A DNA stretch of 64,000 nucleotides, taken from Pseudomonas fluorescens (GTDB lineage Bacteria; Pseudomonadota; Gammaproteobacteria; Pseudomonadales; Pseudomonadaceae). Location: positions 248,001 to 312,000 of the forward strand of contig NZ_CABVHU010000009.1 in NCBI RefSeq assembly GCF_902497855.1, written 5' to 3'. The notes under the pieces are model-generated. The model did no database searches. It was not told the DNA's origin and saw only the letters and a list, made by a program, of their open reading frames with translations. The position numbers and the translations under genes were made by a program. Positions 52,867 to 61,204 of this stretch are shown in pieces; the stretch's first letter is position 1; each line of letters starts with the position of its first letter.

Positions 52867-53673
52867 TCAGACTCCTTCGATCAGCTGATGACCCAGCTCG
52901 CGAATCAGTTGGCGGCGATAGGCGGCGCTGGCGTGCACGTCGTCTTGTGCATCGAGCGACCAGGCGGTTTGATTGAGTGCGTCTGGCAGCCCCGCACCCC
53001 GTGGCAGGCTGCGACGTTGCGGACGGTCGGCGACCCCGCCGATGCCGAGTTCGACCTGGTCCGTGCCGATGGCCGCGGCCAGGGAAACAATTGCAAAGTC
53101 GCCGTGGCGCATGGCGATTTCGCGGAAGCGATAAGTGATGCCTTCGCGCTTGAGCGGAAAACGCACCTCGACGACCAGTTCATCCGCACGCTTGTCGGTG
53201 GTGAGAATGCCTTGGAAGAAGTCGGCAGCCTTGACGATGCGCTGGCCTTTTTTCGACTCGAGAACGATCTCGCCGCCCAGCGTCACCAGGCACAGCGGCA
53301 ACTCGGCGCTGGGGTCGGCATGAGCCACCGAACCGCAGACCGTGCCGCGATTGCGCGTCTGGAAGTGGCCGATCCAGGGCATCGCCAGTGCCAATAAAGG
53401 CACCTCGTCCATCAGGGTCGAACGCGCCAGCAACTGCGCCTGTCGCACCCCGGCACCTACCGCCAGGCAATCCTTGCGCAGTTCGATATAGGCCAGCTCG
53501 GCCACATGATTGATATCGATCAGCAGCTTGGGTTGAGCCAGGCGCATGTTCAGCACCGCCATCAGCGATTGGCCACCGGCGATGATGCGAGCCTCCTGGC
53601 CGTACTCGGCGAGCAGCTCAACCACCTGACGCCGGGTGTCAGCCCGAACGTAATCGAAAGCAGCCGGTTTCAT
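52867..53673 (-). CDS. Molybdenum hydroxylase FAD-binding subunit (CoxM type)
   Basis: 268 residues from ATG 53673, overlapping the Mo-subunit stop in ATGA. FAD motifs are ARIIAGGQSLMAVLN and RNRGTVCGSVAHADPSAE; the C-terminal CO-dehydrogenase flavoprotein domain follows. It is the electron-exit subunit of a three-subunit hydroxylase of the xanthine dehydrogenase family. Confidence 0.92.
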   Translation of the reverse strand: MKPAAFDYVRADTRRQVVELLAEYGQEARIIAGGQSLMAVLNMRLAQPKLLIDINHVAELAYIELRKDCLAVGAGVRQAQLLARSTLMDEVPLLALAMPWIGHFQTRNRGTVCGSVAHADPSAELPLCLVTLGGEIVLESKKGQRIVKAADFFQGILTTDKRADELVVEVRFPLKREGITYRFREIAMRHGDFAIVSLAAAIGTDQVELGIGGVADRPQRRSLPRGAGLPDALNQTAWSLDAQDDVHASAAYRRQLIRELGHQLIEGV

Positions 53674-56669
53674 TGCGCACCTCCCTTGCCAAACAGCGCG
53701 CCAAGCGAGGCACGCAGTCGCGCCCACCAACCGGTGGAGATGGCTTGGCCGCTGACCCGTTGCGACAGGCGAGTAAAGATTTGTCCGATAATCACTTTCG
53801 AGGCCCCTTGCAGCATACGGCCGCCGACCGCGGCGACTTTGCCGCTGACCGCCACCTGGTATTGGTATTCCAGGCGTGTGTGGCCATTTTCCAGTTCGAC
53901 GAAACGCACCTTGGCCTGGCCTTGGGCCGAGCCCATCGAACTGCTGCCGGAACCGGACAGACGCAATGAATGCGGCGGGTCCAGATCACTCAGGGCAACC
54001 TTGGCCTCGAAGCGCGCACGGATCATGCCGACGCCGACGGTGACGTCTGCGCGGTAACGGTTTTCGCCTTCAAGCACGAGGTCGTGGCAACCGGGAATGA
54101 TCGCCGCCAGCGTCTGCGGGTCGAGCAAGGTATCGAAGACCTGTTGCGGCGGGGCAGGAATCACCACCGAGTCGTTGGCCCGCAGTGCCGGGCCACCGGC
54201 AGGTGCTGCGTCCAGGTTTTCATCGGGTTCCATACCGGCGGGCCGTGGCGGCTCGTCGATCCCGATGAGCGTGCGTACTTTCGAGGGCGTCAGTGGCAGA
54301 CGGATGTCCGGGCGACCGAGGGCGTCGGCCACCGCGTTGGCGATGCACACCGGCGTGCTCATATTGTTGCCCTCGCCCACCCCTTTGGCGCCCAGCGGGG
54401 TGAATGGCGATGGCGTTTCCATGTGCAGGATCACCGGTTCGATCACTTCCGGTGCGGTCGGTACCAGATAGTCGGCGAAGGTCCCGGAGAGGAAGCTGCC
54501 GTCCTCGCCATAGGCGAACTCTTCCATCAGTGCCGCGCCGAGGCCTTGGGTGAAGCCACCACGAATCTGGCCATCGACCAGTGCCGGGTTGAGCAGGCGG
54601 CCGGCGTCATGGCAGGTGACGTAGCGATCGATGTGGATCTCGCCGGTCATGCGGTCGATTTCCAGACCACAGATGTCGAAGACAAAGCCGTAGCACAGCG
54701 AGCTATTGACCTGATCCTGGTCGTCCGGTGCCACCAATTGCGGCGGGCTCCAGAAGGCGGTTTCGCGCAGACCGCCGCTTTCACCTTCCGGCAGCAGGCC
54801 CGGCGACCAGTGGGTCGCACCGGCAATCCGATGGAATGGCGCCACCGCCCCGCCATTGACGACAAAAATCTTGCCGCCGGCGAAACGAATATCTTCGGGA
54901 CTGGCCTGCAATTGCTCGGCGGCAATCGCGGCGAGGCGATCGCGGATCTTCAGCGCCGCCTTGTAGACGGCACCGGCCACGGCACCGGCGAAGCGGCTGG
55001 AATAGTTGCCCGAGGCAATCGACCAGGCATCCTTTTGGGTATCCAGCTCGACGTTGACCACGATGGATTCCAGCGCAACCCCAAGCACCTCGGCGACGAC
55101 CTGCGCGACAGTGGTTTGATGGCCCTGCCCTTGCGGTGCCGAGGACACGTGCACACTGACGTCACCCAGCGGGCCGACGTTGATGGTTGCGGTGGCGACA
55201 GCGCCGTTTTTCGGACCGGCCTTGCGCCGCTCTTCGGGCGTCATCGCGGTGGTGATGTAACCCATGTTGGAAATCGATGGTTCGATGACTGCGGCATAAC
55301 CAATGCCATAGATCCGGCCTTCGGCACGCGCCTGATCACGACGTTTGAGCAACTCGTCGAGACCACCGTCAGCCACCGCCAAGGCGATGCCTGCCTGGTA
55401 GTTGCCGGAATCGAGCAACGCGCCGGCGGCCGCTTGATAAGGGAAGGCATCGGCCGGCACCAGGTTGCGGCGGATCACGTCCAACGGATCGAGCTTCAAC
55501 TGCACGGCGATGTGTTGCAGCAGCCGCTCCAGGGCGAAATACACCTGCGGGCCACCGAAACCACGGTTCAGGCCGGAAGGGGTTTTGTTGGTCAGCACCA
55601 CTCGGTTGCGCACTTGCAAATTACGGATGGCGTAGGCACCCGTCAGATTGCCGTGCATGCGGTAGAAAGTTGCAGGTTCTGGCGCTCTCAGATAGGCACC
55701 ACAATCGTCGATCTGGTCATAACGCAACGCGGTGATGCGGCCATCCGCTTCGACCGCCGCTTCAATTTCGGTCACCCGATTGGTCGCCGAAGAAGCCCCC
55801 TGAAGATGTTCCAGACGGTCCTCGACCCACTTCACCGGTGCACCGACCTTGCGTGACGCCAGGCCCATCATCACCACGTAAGGGAACACCCCTTGCTTGA
55901 TGCCAAAGCTGCCGCCGGAATCTTTCGGGGTGCGCAAACGCAAGCGGTTGCCGGGCACATTCAGTGCACGGGCCATGACCGTGTGCAACGCATAGGGGCC
56001 CTGGAAATTGGCCAGCACGTCATAAATGCCGGTGGCGCGCTCGTACTGAGCCAGCACCACGTAGCATTCAATGGGTGTGCAGGAACTGCGCGGAAACTGC
56101 ACTTTGAGCGAAACCTTGTGCGGCGCCTGCTCGAACGCCTGCTCCGGCTCGCCATAACGAAAACGCCGTTCGTTGACCACGTTGCTGCCGACGGCTTCGT
56201 GCAGGATCGGCGCCTGCTCGGCAGTGGCCAGTTCGGGATCGATGATCGGGGGCAGCGGCTCGTATTCAACGCGCACACCTTCAATGGCGTCTTCGGCCAG
56301 ATAGCGGCTCTGCGCGATCACCACGGCCACCGGCTCTCCAACGTAGCGCACCTTGTCGACGGCGACGCACCAGTGCTCCATCGGCTGACGCACCCCCACC
56401 GGAAACGGCAGCGCCCAGCGTTTGACGTCTTCGCCGACCAGCACGCCGTGCACGCCTTTCATCAGCAGCGCTTTGGAAAAGTCCACCGAGGTGATCCGCG
56501 CATGAGCGTGGGGTGAACGGATGATCGCCGCATGTAGCGTACCCGGAGGGATCGCAGCGTCATCGGCATAGCAGCCGAGGCCGCGCAACAAGGCGGCGTC
56601 CTCGACACGGACCTGACGGGCGCCGATGTGGCCGGTCTGGCTTTTGGTAGCAGGTTGGAAACTGGTCAT
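53670..56669 (-). CDS. Molybdenum hydroxylase large subunit with fused CoxG-like domain
   Basis: 999 residues from ATG 56669. The Mo-pterin domains carry DSGGSFGIKQGVFPYVVMM, NRGFGGPQVYFALE, SSAPQGQGHQTTVAQVV and GAKGVGEGNNM with the catalytic Glu766. After about residue 830 comes an extra domain (SVVIPAPPQQVFDTLLDPQT, then LEYQYQVAVSGKVAAVGGRM), which is the SRPBCC/CoxG fold normally encoded as a separate gene. The enzyme should hydroxylate or reduce a ring or C-H position; aldehyde, CO and CoA-ester substrates are all possible. The neighbours (CoA ligase, enoyl-CoA hydratase) favour an acid or its CoA ester. Confidence 0.9.
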   Translation of the reverse strand: MTSFQPATKSQTGHIGARQVRVEDAALLRGLGCYADDAAIPPGTLHAAIIRSPHAHARITSVDFSKALLMKGVHGVLVGEDVKRWALPFPVGVRQPMEHWCVAVDKVRYVGEPVAVVIAQSRYLAEDAIEGVRVEYEPLPPIIDPELATAEQAPILHEAVGSNVVNERRFRYGEPEQAFEQAPHKVSLKVQFPRSSCTPIECYVVLAQYERATGIYDVLANFQGPYALHTVMARALNVPGNRLRLRTPKDSGGSFGIKQGVFPYVVMMGLASRKVGAPVKWVEDRLEHLQGASSATNRVTEIEAAVEADGRITALRYDQIDDCGAYLRAPEPATFYRMHGNLTGAYAIRNLQVRNRVVLTNKTPSGLNRGFGGPQVYFALERLLQHIAVQLKLDPLDVIRRNLVPADAFPYQAAAGALLDSGNYQAGIALAVADGGLDELLKRRDQARAEGRIYGIGYAAVIEPSISNMGYITTAMTPEERRKAGPKNGAVATATINVGPLGDVSVHVSSAPQGQGHQTTVAQVVAEVLGVALESIVVNVELDTQKDAWSIASGNYSSRFAGAVAGAVYKAALKIRDRLAAIAAEQLQASPEDIRFAGGKIFVVNGGAVAPFHRIAGATHWSPGLLPEGESGGLRETAFWSPPQLVAPDDQDQVNSSLCYGFVFDICGLEIDRMTGEIHIDRYVTCHDAGRLLNPALVDGQIRGGFTQGLGAALMEEFAYGEDGSFLSGTFADYLVPTAPEVIEPVILHMETPSPFTPLGAKGVGEGNNMSTPVCIANAVADALGRPDIRLPLTPSKVRTLIGIDEPPRPAGMEPDENLDAAPAGGPALRANDSVVIPAPPQQVFDTLLDPQTLAAIIPGCHDLVLEGENRYRADVTVGVGMIRARFEAKVALSDLDPPHSLRLSGSGSSSMGSAQGQAKVRFVELENGHTRLEYQYQVAVSGKVAAVGGRMLQGASKVIIGQIFTRLSQRVSGQAISTGWWARLRASLGALFGKGGAQ

Positions 56670-56683
56670 TTTTTTCGCGGCTC

Positions 56684-56691
56684 TTGTTGTT
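56684..56691 (-). promoter_or_regulatory. Crc/Hfq (AAnAAnAA) motif before the Mo-subunit gene
   Basis: AACAACAA on the minus strand, 15 bases before the ATG and just upstream of the weak GAG ribosome site. Confidence 0.5.
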
Positions 56692-56707
56692 ATGCAGCGC
56701 GATAGCG

Positions 56708-56809
56708 TTAGAGCCAAGTGTGTGAGAAAGGCGCAGGGAGCGCCTTGCCTGGGGAGAGGGAGTTCTGCGCTGGAGTCTGGAAATTTGCCTTAGCGTCTGA
56801 TTTTCAGGA
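56708..56809 (+). repeat. ~100-bp dispersed repeat with hairpin, copy 2
   Basis: Matches 45438-45538 in the same orientation. Hairpin AAGGCGC / GCGCCTT at 56728-56746 with loop AGGGA. The two copies bracket the AraC-to-Mo-hydroxylase module (about 11 kb). Confidence 0.8.
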
Positions 56810-56898
56810 CTGGGACCGGACAGAATGGCCGGTCAGGGATGGGATGCGGTGCTATGGCGATACGGGTCACACTGCTGCTTTTCTCCAGACCTCCAGGC

Positions 56899-56924
56899 GA
56901 AAAAAACCCGCCGAAGCGGGTTTT
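56899..56924 (-). terminator. Rho-independent terminator of the GDSL hydrolase gene
   Basis: On the minus strand AAAACCCGC, loop TTCG, GCGGGTTTT followed by more T; 16 bp after the hydrolase stop. Confidence 0.9.
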
Positions 56925-56939
56925 CATCTACGTCCCTGG

Positions 56940-57629
56940 TCAATCTGGCGAGGCGCCACTCAAATTTTCAATCAATGACGGGGTCACCACTGCGCGATAT
57001 CCATCAGCATTTGGGTGCAATCCATCCGGTACATACTGCTTAAACAGGTCGGGATTTGATTTCAACACCGCCTCCCACCTTGGGTAATTGTCGATCAGAC
57101 GCAGGCCCCTGGCTTTTGCGACATCCCGGTACATCTGGAAGTAATCCCTTAACTTCGGTCTCTGCACCGCTGAGGGTCCAATCACTGGATTCGTCACCGT
57201 TAAAATGATTTCCGTCGATGACTTGGCAGCCTTGATCCGGTCAATCATTAGCTCAAGGTTTTTCCGTGCTTGTTCCACAGAGGTGTTGTTGGGAACGAAA
57301 GCGTCGTTGACCGCGAATTCGATAAACACCGTATCCGGGCTTTTGGAGATAACTCGACTGTCGAGATTTTCAACACCCCATCCCGACCACATCGAACCCT
57401 TGCCACTGTTTATAACCGTGGCACGTCCAGGGTAACGCTGATTCAGATCATCCCCAAGCTGCTGCACCCAGGCGCCAAAGGCCGTCAAGCTCGTACCATA
57501 TGCTACGACGGTCTGCGCCTTGCCCGCATCAAGGTTTGAATAGAGAGCGCTTTGTTGACCAGCAAAGCTGGCCGCGCTAAACGAAAGTAATATCCCAGCA
57601 AACAGAGCCTTGGCCCACAAATAATTCAT
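56940..57629 (-). CDS. Secreted SGNH/GDSL-type hydrolase
   Basis: 229 residues with a signal peptide (KALFAGILLSFSAASFA, cut before GQQ). Block I is YGTSLTAFGAW (Ser nucleophile), block III is IEFAVNDAF (Asn) and block V is PDGLHPNADGY (Asp-x-x-His). The Gly-Asp-Ser motif is changed to Gly-Thr-Ser, as in a subset of the family. It is probably a periplasmic esterase acting on an acylated sugar or lipid. It is a single gene with its own terminator. Confidence 0.85.
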   Translation of the reverse strand: MNYLWAKALFAGILLSFSAASFAGQQSALYSNLDAGKAQTVVAYGTSLTAFGAWVQQLGDDLNQRYPGRATVINSGKGSMWSGWGVENLDSRVISKSPDTVFIEFAVNDAFVPNNTSVEQARKNLELMIDRIKAAKSSTEIILTVTNPVIGPSAVQRPKLRDYFQMYRDVAKARGLRLIDNYPRWEAVLKSNPDLFKQYVPDGLHPNADGYRAVVTPSLIENLSGASPD

Positions 57630-57921
57630 TCGACTGTCCCGATCTTTTCACAGGTGGGAAGGATGAACCTGCGAGCTTGAGGCGTCCAACAGATTTGGGC
57701 GGGTGGCATTGGTTGTCATCCCGTAAGGTGCGGGCGAGGATTTCTCGGTTATTGTCCGGAAAGGATGGGCAGAAAATTGCAGAGCTTGCGAACGAAAGCA
57801 TGGTCAAAAAACTACCGGCAGGACCAGGAAAGTCGTCTGCTCCGAGGCGATTCCTGGCTCGAATATCAGCGAAATCACCGGGGTAGTTTTGCGCGAGTTT
57901 GCGCAGACCTGAAACGAGAAT
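57630..57921. other. Intergenic region without a recognisable gene
   Basis: Nothing with a ribosome site and family resemblance is seen between the hydrolase start and the hairpin at 57922. The hydrolase promoter should lie in its left part. Confidence 0.4.
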
Positions 57922-57951
57922 GGGGATCAAGCCACTAAGTACTTGATCCCC
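57922..57951 (-). terminator. Strong hairpin beside tRNA-Pro fragment A
   Basis: GGGGATCAAG / CTTGATCCCC, a 10-bp perfect stem with a 10-base loop. On the minus strand it sits just beyond the tRNA 3' end, as a tRNA terminator would. Confidence 0.7.
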
Positions 57952-57961
57952 TTACGAAATA

Positions 57962-58008
57962 TGGTCGGGACGGAGTGATTCGAACACTCGAACCCTTGCA
58001 CCCCATGC
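57962..58008 (-). pseudogene. tRNA-Pro(GGG) 3' fragment A
   Basis: The minus strand reads the anticodon-loop part GCATGGGGTGCAAGGG, T-arm TTCGAGTGTTCGAATCACT and acceptor end CCGTCCCGACCA of a proline tRNA. The 5' half is missing. Such 3' ends are typical attachment-site remnants. Confidence 0.75.
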
Positions 58009-58221
58009 TTGGACCTGAAGCGATCTAACCTATCGTTCTATAAAGAATTAATGCCCTATACAGGGTGGCAAAACATCCGCTTTTTTATGCTTACGCAAAC
58101 GGTAAACCGTGGCCCACAGCGATGGTTTTGCGCAGGGTAGGCGCGTCATAAAGCGTGCGCGCCTCAATGGTCTATGCTGGGGTGGCCTGGACTGCCCAGG
58201 CCTACCAACAGGGAATTGATA

Positions 58222-58398
58222 ATGGCTGATGATTTAAGCAACCGTGGTCCGAAAGACAGAGCCCGCGTGAACACTTCTGAAGCTTGGGAGTTGAAATATT
58301 GGACAAAGGAATTTGGAGTCACTGATGCTCAGCTTAAAGCTGCTGTGTTAGCGGTTGGTCCGATGGTAGTAGACGTTCGTAAAAAGCTCGGCAAGTAA
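58222..58398 (+). CDS. DUF3606 domain-containing small protein
   Basis: 58 residues from ATG 58222, with AGGGA about 8 bases upstream. The sequence ADDLSNRGPKDRARVNTSEA followed by WTKEFGVTDAQLKAAV is the DUF3606 family, small cytoplasmic proteins of unknown role. It lies between the two tRNA-Pro fragments and has its own terminator. Confidence 0.8.
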   Translation: MADDLSNRGPKDRARVNTSEAWELKYWTKEFGVTDAQLKAAVLAVGPMVVDVRKKLGK

Positions 58399-58407
58399 CG
58401 CTTTAGT

Positions 58408-58436
58408 AGCCCTGCGGTACAACCGTAGGGCTTCTT
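58408..58436 (+). terminator. Terminator of the DUF3606 gene
   Basis: AGCCCT-G-CGG / CCG-T-AGGGCT stem with loop TACAA, followed by TCTTG; 10 bp after the stop. Confidence 0.65.
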
Positions 58437-58509
58437 GAAAGCCGCATGTTGGACCACCACCATGTCAAAGTGCCCCGAAACCGGGACCAAAAAGGGAACT
58501 GATGAGGTG

Positions 58510-58640
58510 AAAGCGAGCGAAATCCCTGCAAAGCGATTCGGTACTCCCGAGGAATTCGATGGGCTTTGCGCCTTTGTCTGCAGCAGTCACGCTGGCGATC
58601 TGACCGGACAGAATCTGTTAATCGGTGGAAGGATTCCGAC
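58510..58640 (+). pseudogene. SDR-family C-terminal fragment
   Basis: The plus frame reads IPAKRFGTPEEFDGLCAFVC and AGDLTGQNLLIGGR, the usual C-terminus of a 3-oxoacyl-reductase-like SDR. The rest of the gene is gone, and the end runs directly into the 365-bp repeat at 58627. Confidence 0.65.
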
Positions 58641-58991
58641 AACGGCCAGACGTTGACCGCGGTGCATCCGGGCATGCTGTCGAGCATGCCGGCTGAGTTA
58701 TACCTGAATGAGTATAAAGGAAATGGCAGGGGCGGCTGGATTCGAACCAACGCATGGCAGGATCAAAACCTGCTGCCTTACCGCTTGGCGACGCCCCTTT
58801 ATTTGTTGCTACGAGTGCCCGGCACTCTCTTCCTGATTTTGCAGCTTGTGAGCAAAATCGAGATGCTGCTGCCTTACGCTATAAGCCCTGTAAGGGCCTC
58901 TGCAAGATGCGCGGGAATTTATCAACTTTCGCTTCGCCTGGGAAGACCAAAAACAAAAAATTTGCCTTAAAACAGTCACTTAGTGTTGATC
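58627..58991 (+). repeat. 365-bp direct repeat, copy 2, containing tRNA-Gln
   Basis: Second copy of 29739-30103, same orientation and length. Differences are scattered point changes, denser after the tRNA (for example GCGAGCAACC versus GTGAGCAAAA). Confidence 0.9.
58724..58798 (-). tRNA. tRNA-Gln (anticodon TTG), second copy
   Basis: Identical to the tRNA at 29836-29910 over all 75 bases, with encoded CCA and anticodon loop TTTTGAT. Confidence 0.95.
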
Positions 58992-59271
58992 CAAGCTAGA
59001 TCCAATCCTCTCCAGGGCTTTTGAGTCTTCCAGCAGTACCACGAAGGTTGCCGGTGACAGTTCCGGCCCCGGCATGTCAACCATCAGGTTGCGAATGGAA
59101 AATCGAGATAGTCATTTTCGATATGGAAAAAGTGGAAAAAGAAGTGGAAAAAGGGAAAAAGGGACGAATTTATTTTCAGCTAAAATAATTAGTGTAAATA
59201 CATAGTATCTACGTAACGGCTAGCAAGATGTGAATGTATTTAACCCTTGTTTACCCCAATGCAGAACTGAA
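58992..59271. other. Intergenic region with gene-fragment and A-rich repeat traces
   Basis: A minus-strand frame (RNLMVDMPGPELSPATFVVL) ending near 58982 looks protein-like but is under 50 residues and unrecognised. At 59120-59160 there are short iterations of GGAAAAAG followed by GGGACGAATTTATTTTC. The region 59165-59260 is A/T-rich. No gene is supported. Confidence 0.35.
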
Positions 59272-59294
59272 AAGCCCGACCTTTTCAGATCGGG
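59272..59294 (-). terminator. Hairpin beside tRNA-Pro fragment B
   Basis: On the minus strand CCCGA / TCGGG followed by CTTTTC, just past the tRNA-Pro 3' end. Confidence 0.5.
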
Positions 59295-59312
59295 TTAAGT
59301 CATTGAAAAATA

Positions 59313-59360
59313 TGGTCGGGACGGAGTGATCCGAACACTCGACCTCTAACACCCCATGCA
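59313..59360 (-). pseudogene. tRNA-Pro(GGG) 3' fragment B
   Basis: Same 3' end as fragment A (57962), with one change in the T-loop (GTTCGGATC) and a different anticodon-stem side. No 5' half. A and B are 1,351 bp apart in the same orientation. Confidence 0.75.
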
Positions 59361-59559
59361 CGCAGTATCGCTGTAAGACCATGTTAACTGGCTGTTTTAT
59401 TTGGCGCTCGCTGCAATCGACTGCTCACGAGAGCTTACAAGTGCGTGAGAAAGTCACGTAAAAGTCACGCCCCTCCCCCGGCGTCCTGCGATCGTACACC
59501 ACTCCTAGCGAACCCGAACTGCACTGCTACGCTGCCCTCATTCATGGATGAATCGCCTA

Positions 59560-59648
59560 TGCCGATTTCAGACCTGCACCCTTCCCTGCTGTTCAAGCTC
59601 AACGAAAACCTGCTCGCCCTTGACGCTGCCCGCTACCGATACATCTGA
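59560..59648 (+). CDS. Possible 29-residue peptide or gene fragment
   Basis: ATG at 59560 gives PISDLHPSLLFKLNENLLAL and nine more residues to a stop. The helical pattern looks like the beginning of a longer protein that has been cut. A longer in-frame start at 59542 is possible. Confidence 0.3.
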
Positions 59649-59833
59649 TTTCGGATATTGATGTCGCCACGGATCGGCAAGGTGAAACGAGATATCCTTC
59701 CATGGCCGCGCCACGCCCCTTTCTCTCATGGTCGCTCGAATCAAGAGCCTCATTTTATTCTGAAGAATAACGACTAGAATTTAGGACAGATGAAATCTCC
59801 CACCCCTGAAATAAACCTCAAATGGAGGTTATG

Positions 59834-60598
59834 ATGGCATTCGCTATCAATCTTTCTCTTCTTATACTCGGAACATTGGGTACTCTCGCAGCATTTGGCG
59901 GAGAAACCTGGAGAAAAACCAACGACCCCCTTTTACGTCGAATCACTCTCCGAGGCTGGGTAGCACTTATTTGCATAATTTCAACACTTGGACTGGGAAT
60001 ATATAAAGAACGCATGAACTCCGACGCACTTGCAGAATCTATAATTGCAAGAAAAAACTCAGAGGAAGACCTCAGAAAATCGAGAGAACAGCTACAAAAA
60101 GTTGCTTTAGAGTTAAGTAATACCAGACTGAAACTCTCGTCTTTAGAGCCGCGCATATTACAGGCAATAGTTACAACTACAACCGGGATTAGACGAGAAA
60201 CTGATTTTGCCACTCCTCACATACAAAAAAATAGCCAACTAGTAATTACCTCCGGAAAGACCAACAAACCGCTAGTCCTCTATGGCGGAGATTTTATCGA
60301 CTACAATGTATTCTGTAGAAATTCAAGCGATGCATTGTATAGAACTACTGACCCAAGCAGATCATCTAATCTAATATTATCTGTAGGAAATACCCAATAC
60401 AAGCTGGGGGAGCATGGTAAAGAAATGATTATTGGTAAAGTTGGAGAAGAAATGACAGCAACCGTAAGTAATTTTGGTCCACCGCTTAATTGCGACCTAA
60501 AAATACTAGTCGAGTCGGCCGATAGAACTCGCGAAGCAATCTTACTGAATCCTCTACTCGAATTAATCCAAGAGGCAAAAGCAGAGGCAGACAAATAA
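59834..60598 (+). CDS. Hypothetical membrane protein with coiled coil, AT-rich
   Basis: 254 residues from ATG 59834, with GGAGG 5 bases upstream. Two hydrophobic helices (INLSLLILGTLGTLAAFGG and WVALICIISTLGLGIY) are joined by a short basic loop. A coiled coil follows (about 75-105: KNSEEDLRKSREQLQKVALE), then a beta-rich C-terminal domain. No family is recognised. Base composition is clearly more A/T-rich than the neighbouring core genes, with frequent AAA, ATA and TTA codons, which points to horizontal acquisition. It lies beside the tRNA-Pro fragments. Confidence 0.65.
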   Translation: MAFAINLSLLILGTLGTLAAFGGETWRKTNDPLLRRITLRGWVALICIISTLGLGIYKERMNSDALAESIIARKNSEEDLRKSREQLQKVALELSNTRLKLSSLEPRILQAIVTTTTGIRRETDFATPHIQKNSQLVITSGKTNKPLVLYGGDFIDYNVFCRNSSDALYRTTDPSRSSNLILSVGNTQYKLGEHGKEMIIGKVGEEMTATVSNFGPPLNCDLKILVESADRTREAILLNPLLELIQEAKAEADK

Positions 60599-61204
60599 AC
60601 CTCAATGCTAACTCTCTGCACGTTTGTTTCTTGAGCGGGCTTGCAGGCGGCGAGCAATATCAGTCAGTGTTCATCGACATAGGTGAGGCAACCCTCAGCA
60701 CGACAACTCCCGCTCGACAGCCTGGGCACCAGTGACGAACGCCGAGGTCAATCGGCAGGAACGGGGACGGCAGGAATGGGTGGCAGGAACGGGGACGCCC
60801 ATTAGCCGGTCTCAAGTCAAGGTTAAAAGCCACCGCGCCCTGCAGTTTTTAACTGCAGGGGTTGCTCTTTAACTGAACCTGGTCGGTTGACCCCGTCGAA
60901 CCCGTTTCCTCTTCATTGGCTACGACCGAGTCGTGCCTGACACCCATGTTGATCAAGCGGTAGCGATACGGCGAGCACCGCCCTGGCAGTCAACTGCCCC
61001 AGAGAAACGTTGGTGCCGCCAATGTGGCCAAAAACATGTCACAGAACTGTGGCTCGTGCAAAAACACGTCCAGTCTCAGCGGGCTCACATGGCGGACGAC
61101 CCGGTTACAACACACTCAGGCGGTGACAGCCGGTCGCCACTCAGATTTCATGGTTCACGCCCAGTCCCTTTTTGGTTGATCGGCCATCACCTTAACCCGC
61201 CTCT
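60599..61204. other. Intergenic region of about 600 bp
   Basis: Holds two copies of GGCAGGAACGGGGACG (60747 and 60781), a GCCCTGCAGTTTTTAACTGC hairpin (AGTTAAAAACTG-like, about 60838-60858) and otherwise unrecognised sequence. No gene is supported. Confidence 0.35.

Noticed and set aside
53970..55856. 628-codon plus-strand frame opposite the Mo subunit gene
   Set aside because: Shadow frame; the minus strand encodes all Mo-hydroxylase motifs.
57577..57930. 117-codon minus-strand frame upstream of the GDSL hydrolase
   Set aside because: It overlaps the hydrolase start and promoter region, and no domain is recognisable.
29739..58991. The bracketed segment as an integrative conjugative element
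   Set aside because: No integrase, relaxase or conjugation genes are seen; only catabolic genes lie inside.
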